From Bacteroidota bacterium (lineage in GTDB: Bacteria > Bacteroidota > Bacteroidia > Flavobacteriales > Weeksellaceae): 64,000 nt of DNA. The position numbers and the translations under genes were made by a program. The notes beneath the pieces are model-generated. The model ran no database searches. It saw nothing but the letters and a program-made list of their open reading frames with translations, and had not been told where the DNA came from. Below, in pieces: positions 62,061 through 64,000 of this stretch (the stretch's first letter is position 1; each line of letters opens with the position of its first letter). Location: assembly GCA_018902795.1 (NCBI GenBank), contig JAHIQD010000001.1, forward strand, positions 1-64,000, written 5' to 3'.

Positions 62061-63536
62061 ATGGCAAAACTTACTTCCAGAGCCGAAGACTACAGCAAAT
62101 GGTATAATGAATTAGTGGTAAAAGCTGATTTGGCAGAAAATTCCGGAGTTCGTGGCTGTATGGTGATCAAACCTTACGGCTATGCAATATGGGAAAAAAT
62201 GCGGGATCAGATGGATAAAAGATTCAAGGAAACAGGTCACGAAAACGCATATTTCCCGATTTTCATCCCCAAAAGTTTATTTGAAGCGGAAGAAAAAAAT
62301 GCAGAAGGTTTTGCTAAAGAATGTGCAGTGGTAACCCACTACCGGTTAAAAACCGATCCTGATAACCCTAAAAAACTCATCGTTGACCCTGAAGCGAAAC
62401 TGGAAGAAGAATTAATTGTCCGGCCAACTTCGGAAGCAATCATCTGGAATACTTATAAAAACTGGATTCAGTCTTACCGTGATCTGCCGATTTTAATTAA
62501 TCAGTGGGCCAATGTTGTGCGTTGGGAAATGAGAACCCGTCTGTTTTTAAGAACAGCAGAATTTCTTTGGCAGGAAGGTCATACCGCACATGCTACAAAG
62601 GAAGAAGCGGTAGAGGAAACCGAAAAGATGCTTGATGTTTATGCTGATTTTGCCGAAAACTTTATGGCAATGCCGGTCATCAGAGGAATTAAAACAGAAT
62701 CTGAAAGATTTGCAGGCGCTGATGAAACGTACTGTATCGAAGCCTTAATGCAGGACGGAAAAGCACTTCAGGCCGGAACTTCTCACTTTTTAGGGCAGAA
62801 TTTCGGTAAAGCATTCGATGTAAAATTCACCAACAGAGAAGGAAAAATACAACACGCATGGGGAACATCATGGGGAACTTCTACCCGATTGATGGGCGCC
62901 TTAATTATGACCCATTCCGACGATTTTGGTTTGGTTCTGCCTCCAACTTTAGCACCGATTCAGGTAGTTATTGTTCCTATTTTTAAAGGTGAAGAACAGT
63001 TACAGCAATTGGATGAAGTCGCGTTCGATATTCAGGCGAAATTAAAAGCAAAAGGAATTTCTGTAAAATATGATAACAGGACCGAAAACAAACCGGGCTG
63101 GAAATTTGCCGAATACGAATTAAAAGGAGTTCCGATTAGAATTGCTCTCGGCGCGAGAGACTTAGAAAATAAAACAGTAGAAATCGCAAGAAGAGACAAT
63201 CTGACAAAGGAAACACAACCGATTGAAAATCTTGATGTTTATATCGAAGAGTTACTGAAAACCATTCAGGAGGATATTTATAAAAAGGCTTTAAACTACC
63301 GTGAGACCCACATTACCAAAGTGGAGACCTACGATGAGTTTAAAAAAGTACTGGACGAAAAAGGCGGCTTTATTTCTGCCCACTGGGACGGAACTCCCGA
63401 AGAGGAAGAGCAGATTAAAAACGAAACCAAAGCAACGATCCGCTGCATTCCTTTGGACAATAAGCTGGAAGACGGCATTTCCCTTATTTCCGGAAAACCA
63501 TCAAAACAGAGAGTTATTTTCGCGAAATCATATTAA
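62061..63536 (+). CDS. proS: Prolyl-tRNA synthetase, short (archaeal/eukaryote-like) form
   Basis: Seen: class II motifs VRGCMVIKPYGYAIWE, motif 2 RWEMRTRLFLRTAEFLWQEGHTAH (written here as residues 153-176), motif 3 near GALIMTHSDDFG, and an anticodon-binding domain (PIQVVIVPIFKGEE). Length 491, with no bacterial-type editing insert. Charges tRNA-Pro. Essential host gene. Confidence 0.93.
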   Translation: MAKLTSRAEDYSKWYNELVVKADLAENSGVRGCMVIKPYGYAIWEKMRDQMDKRFKETGHENAYFPIFIPKSLFEAEEKNAEGFAKECAVVTHYRLKTDPDNPKKLIVDPEAKLEEELIVRPTSEAIIWNTYKNWIQSYRDLPILINQWANVVRWEMRTRLFLRTAEFLWQEGHTAHATKEEAVEETEKMLDVYADFAENFMAMPVIRGIKTESERFAGADETYCIEALMQDGKALQAGTSHFLGQNFGKAFDVKFTNREGKIQHAWGTSWGTSTRLMGALIMTHSDDFGLVLPPTLAPIQVVIVPIFKGEEQLQQLDEVAFDIQAKLKAKGISVKYDNRTENKPGWKFAEYELKGVPIRIALGARDLENKTVEIARRDNLTKETQPIENLDVYIEELLKTIQEDIYKKALNYRETHITKVETYDEFKKVLDEKGGFISAHWDGTPEEEEQIKNETKATIRCIPLDNKLEDGISLISGKPSKQRVIFAKSY

Positions 63537-63658
63537 AGACAATATATAATGAATTAAACGTAATAGAATGTTAATCTTATTATAAATTATGCATTTTCAA
63601 CATCAAATGGATTGAAATTTGCATAACTTTATTAAGTTAAATTTTAAAATAAACTATT

Positions 63659-64000
63659 ATGTCATTAAATGTTATCGATCTTATCAAGGGACAATTAGGT
63701 CCTGCATTAGTTTCTCAGGCAGCTTCCCAATTAGGGGAAAGTGAATCAGGTATTTCTAAAGCAATAAGCGGTTTACTGCCTGCTGTTGTGGGAGGATTGG
63801 CAAATCATGCTGACAACCCGGGTGTTTTAGACTCTATTACTGGAGCCTCGTCCAGCGGATTACTTGGAAATTTACTGGGAGGTTCTTCCGGTAATTCTGT
63901 GATATCTACTGTTCTATCTTCGATTTTTGGGGATAAAATTAGCGGATTGGTTAATGCGATTTCAGGTTATGCAGGAATTAGCAACTCTTCATCAAATTCA
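63659..64000 (+). CDS. DUF937 family protein (partial, runs off the window)
   Basis: Seen: MSLNVIDLIKGQLGPALVSQ then a Gly/Ser-rich region (LLGNLLGGSSGNS), typical of DUF937/YidB-like proteins. The first 114 codons are present; the end is outside the window. Function unknown. Confidence 0.8.
   Translation, partial: MSLNVIDLIKGQLGPALVSQAASQLGESESGISKAISGLLPAVVGGLANHADNPGVLDSITGASSSGLLGNLLGGSSGNSVISTVLSSIFGDKISGLVNAISGYAGISNSSSNS

Overview
The window is a piece of chromosome from a member of the Bacteroidota, most likely a Chryseobacterium-like flavobacterium. This rests on AT-rich DNA, genes without Shine-Dalgarno sequences, several TAnnTTTG promoter boxes (the -7 element of this phylum) placed close to start codons, and a typical flavobacterial gene set (PrmA, OmpP1/FadL-type porin, ZIP transporter, short ProS, DUF937 protein). 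The genus is an inference.

Region 1 (1-18.3 kb) is an antiviral defence island. It holds a 2096-residue Avs-like STAND NTPase with an N-terminal Cap4-type nuclease; a 965-residue protein with the nuclease half of a type IIG restriction enzyme but no methyltransferase; a complete Gabija pair (gajA, gajB); a SIR2-like protein followed 18 bases later by a two-helix AbiC-like membrane protein; and a DUF4365 nuclease fused to TPR-like repeats. prmA follows (18.6-19.4 kb).

Region 2 (about 19.57-55.47 kb) is an apparently intact Mu-like transposable prophage with a contractile tail. An imperfect 28-base inverted repeat (24 of 28 identical) lies just inside each end. A LexA/CI-type repressor faces an early operon across two 14-base operators that overlap a promoter. 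The early operon carries the MuA-like transposase, MuB-like ATPase, HNH nuclease, RecA-like ATPase, DUF3164, a nucleoid-associated (NdpA-family) protein, replication-type proteins and two small secreted proteins. The head-packaging genes (terminase to gpG) run on the minus strand. Protease/scaffold, capsid, lysis, tail, baseplate and fibre genes run on the plus strand from a shared divergent control region. A D12-class DNA adenine methyltransferase sits at the right end, where Mu has mom.

Region 3 (55.5-64 kb) is ordinary host DNA: glycosyltransferase, THUMP RNA methyltransferase, SAM methyltransferase, ZIP transporter, outer-membrane porin, Tyr/Asn/Gly-rich lipoprotein, proS and the start of a DUF937 gene.

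The most unusual signals are RNA-level ones inside the prophage. (1) Two elements of 41 and 43 bases look like tRNAs cut down to acceptor stem plus T-arm; each fills a short gap in the early operon. (2) A strongly paired, pseudoknot-capable RNA lies directly upstream of the adenine methyltransferase, recalling the Com-controlled mom leader of Mu. (3) The tail assembly chaperone appears to need a -2/+1 frameshift at a T6 run. In the defence island, the SIR2 plus AbiC-like pair and the orphan IIG-type nuclease are the least conventional candidates.
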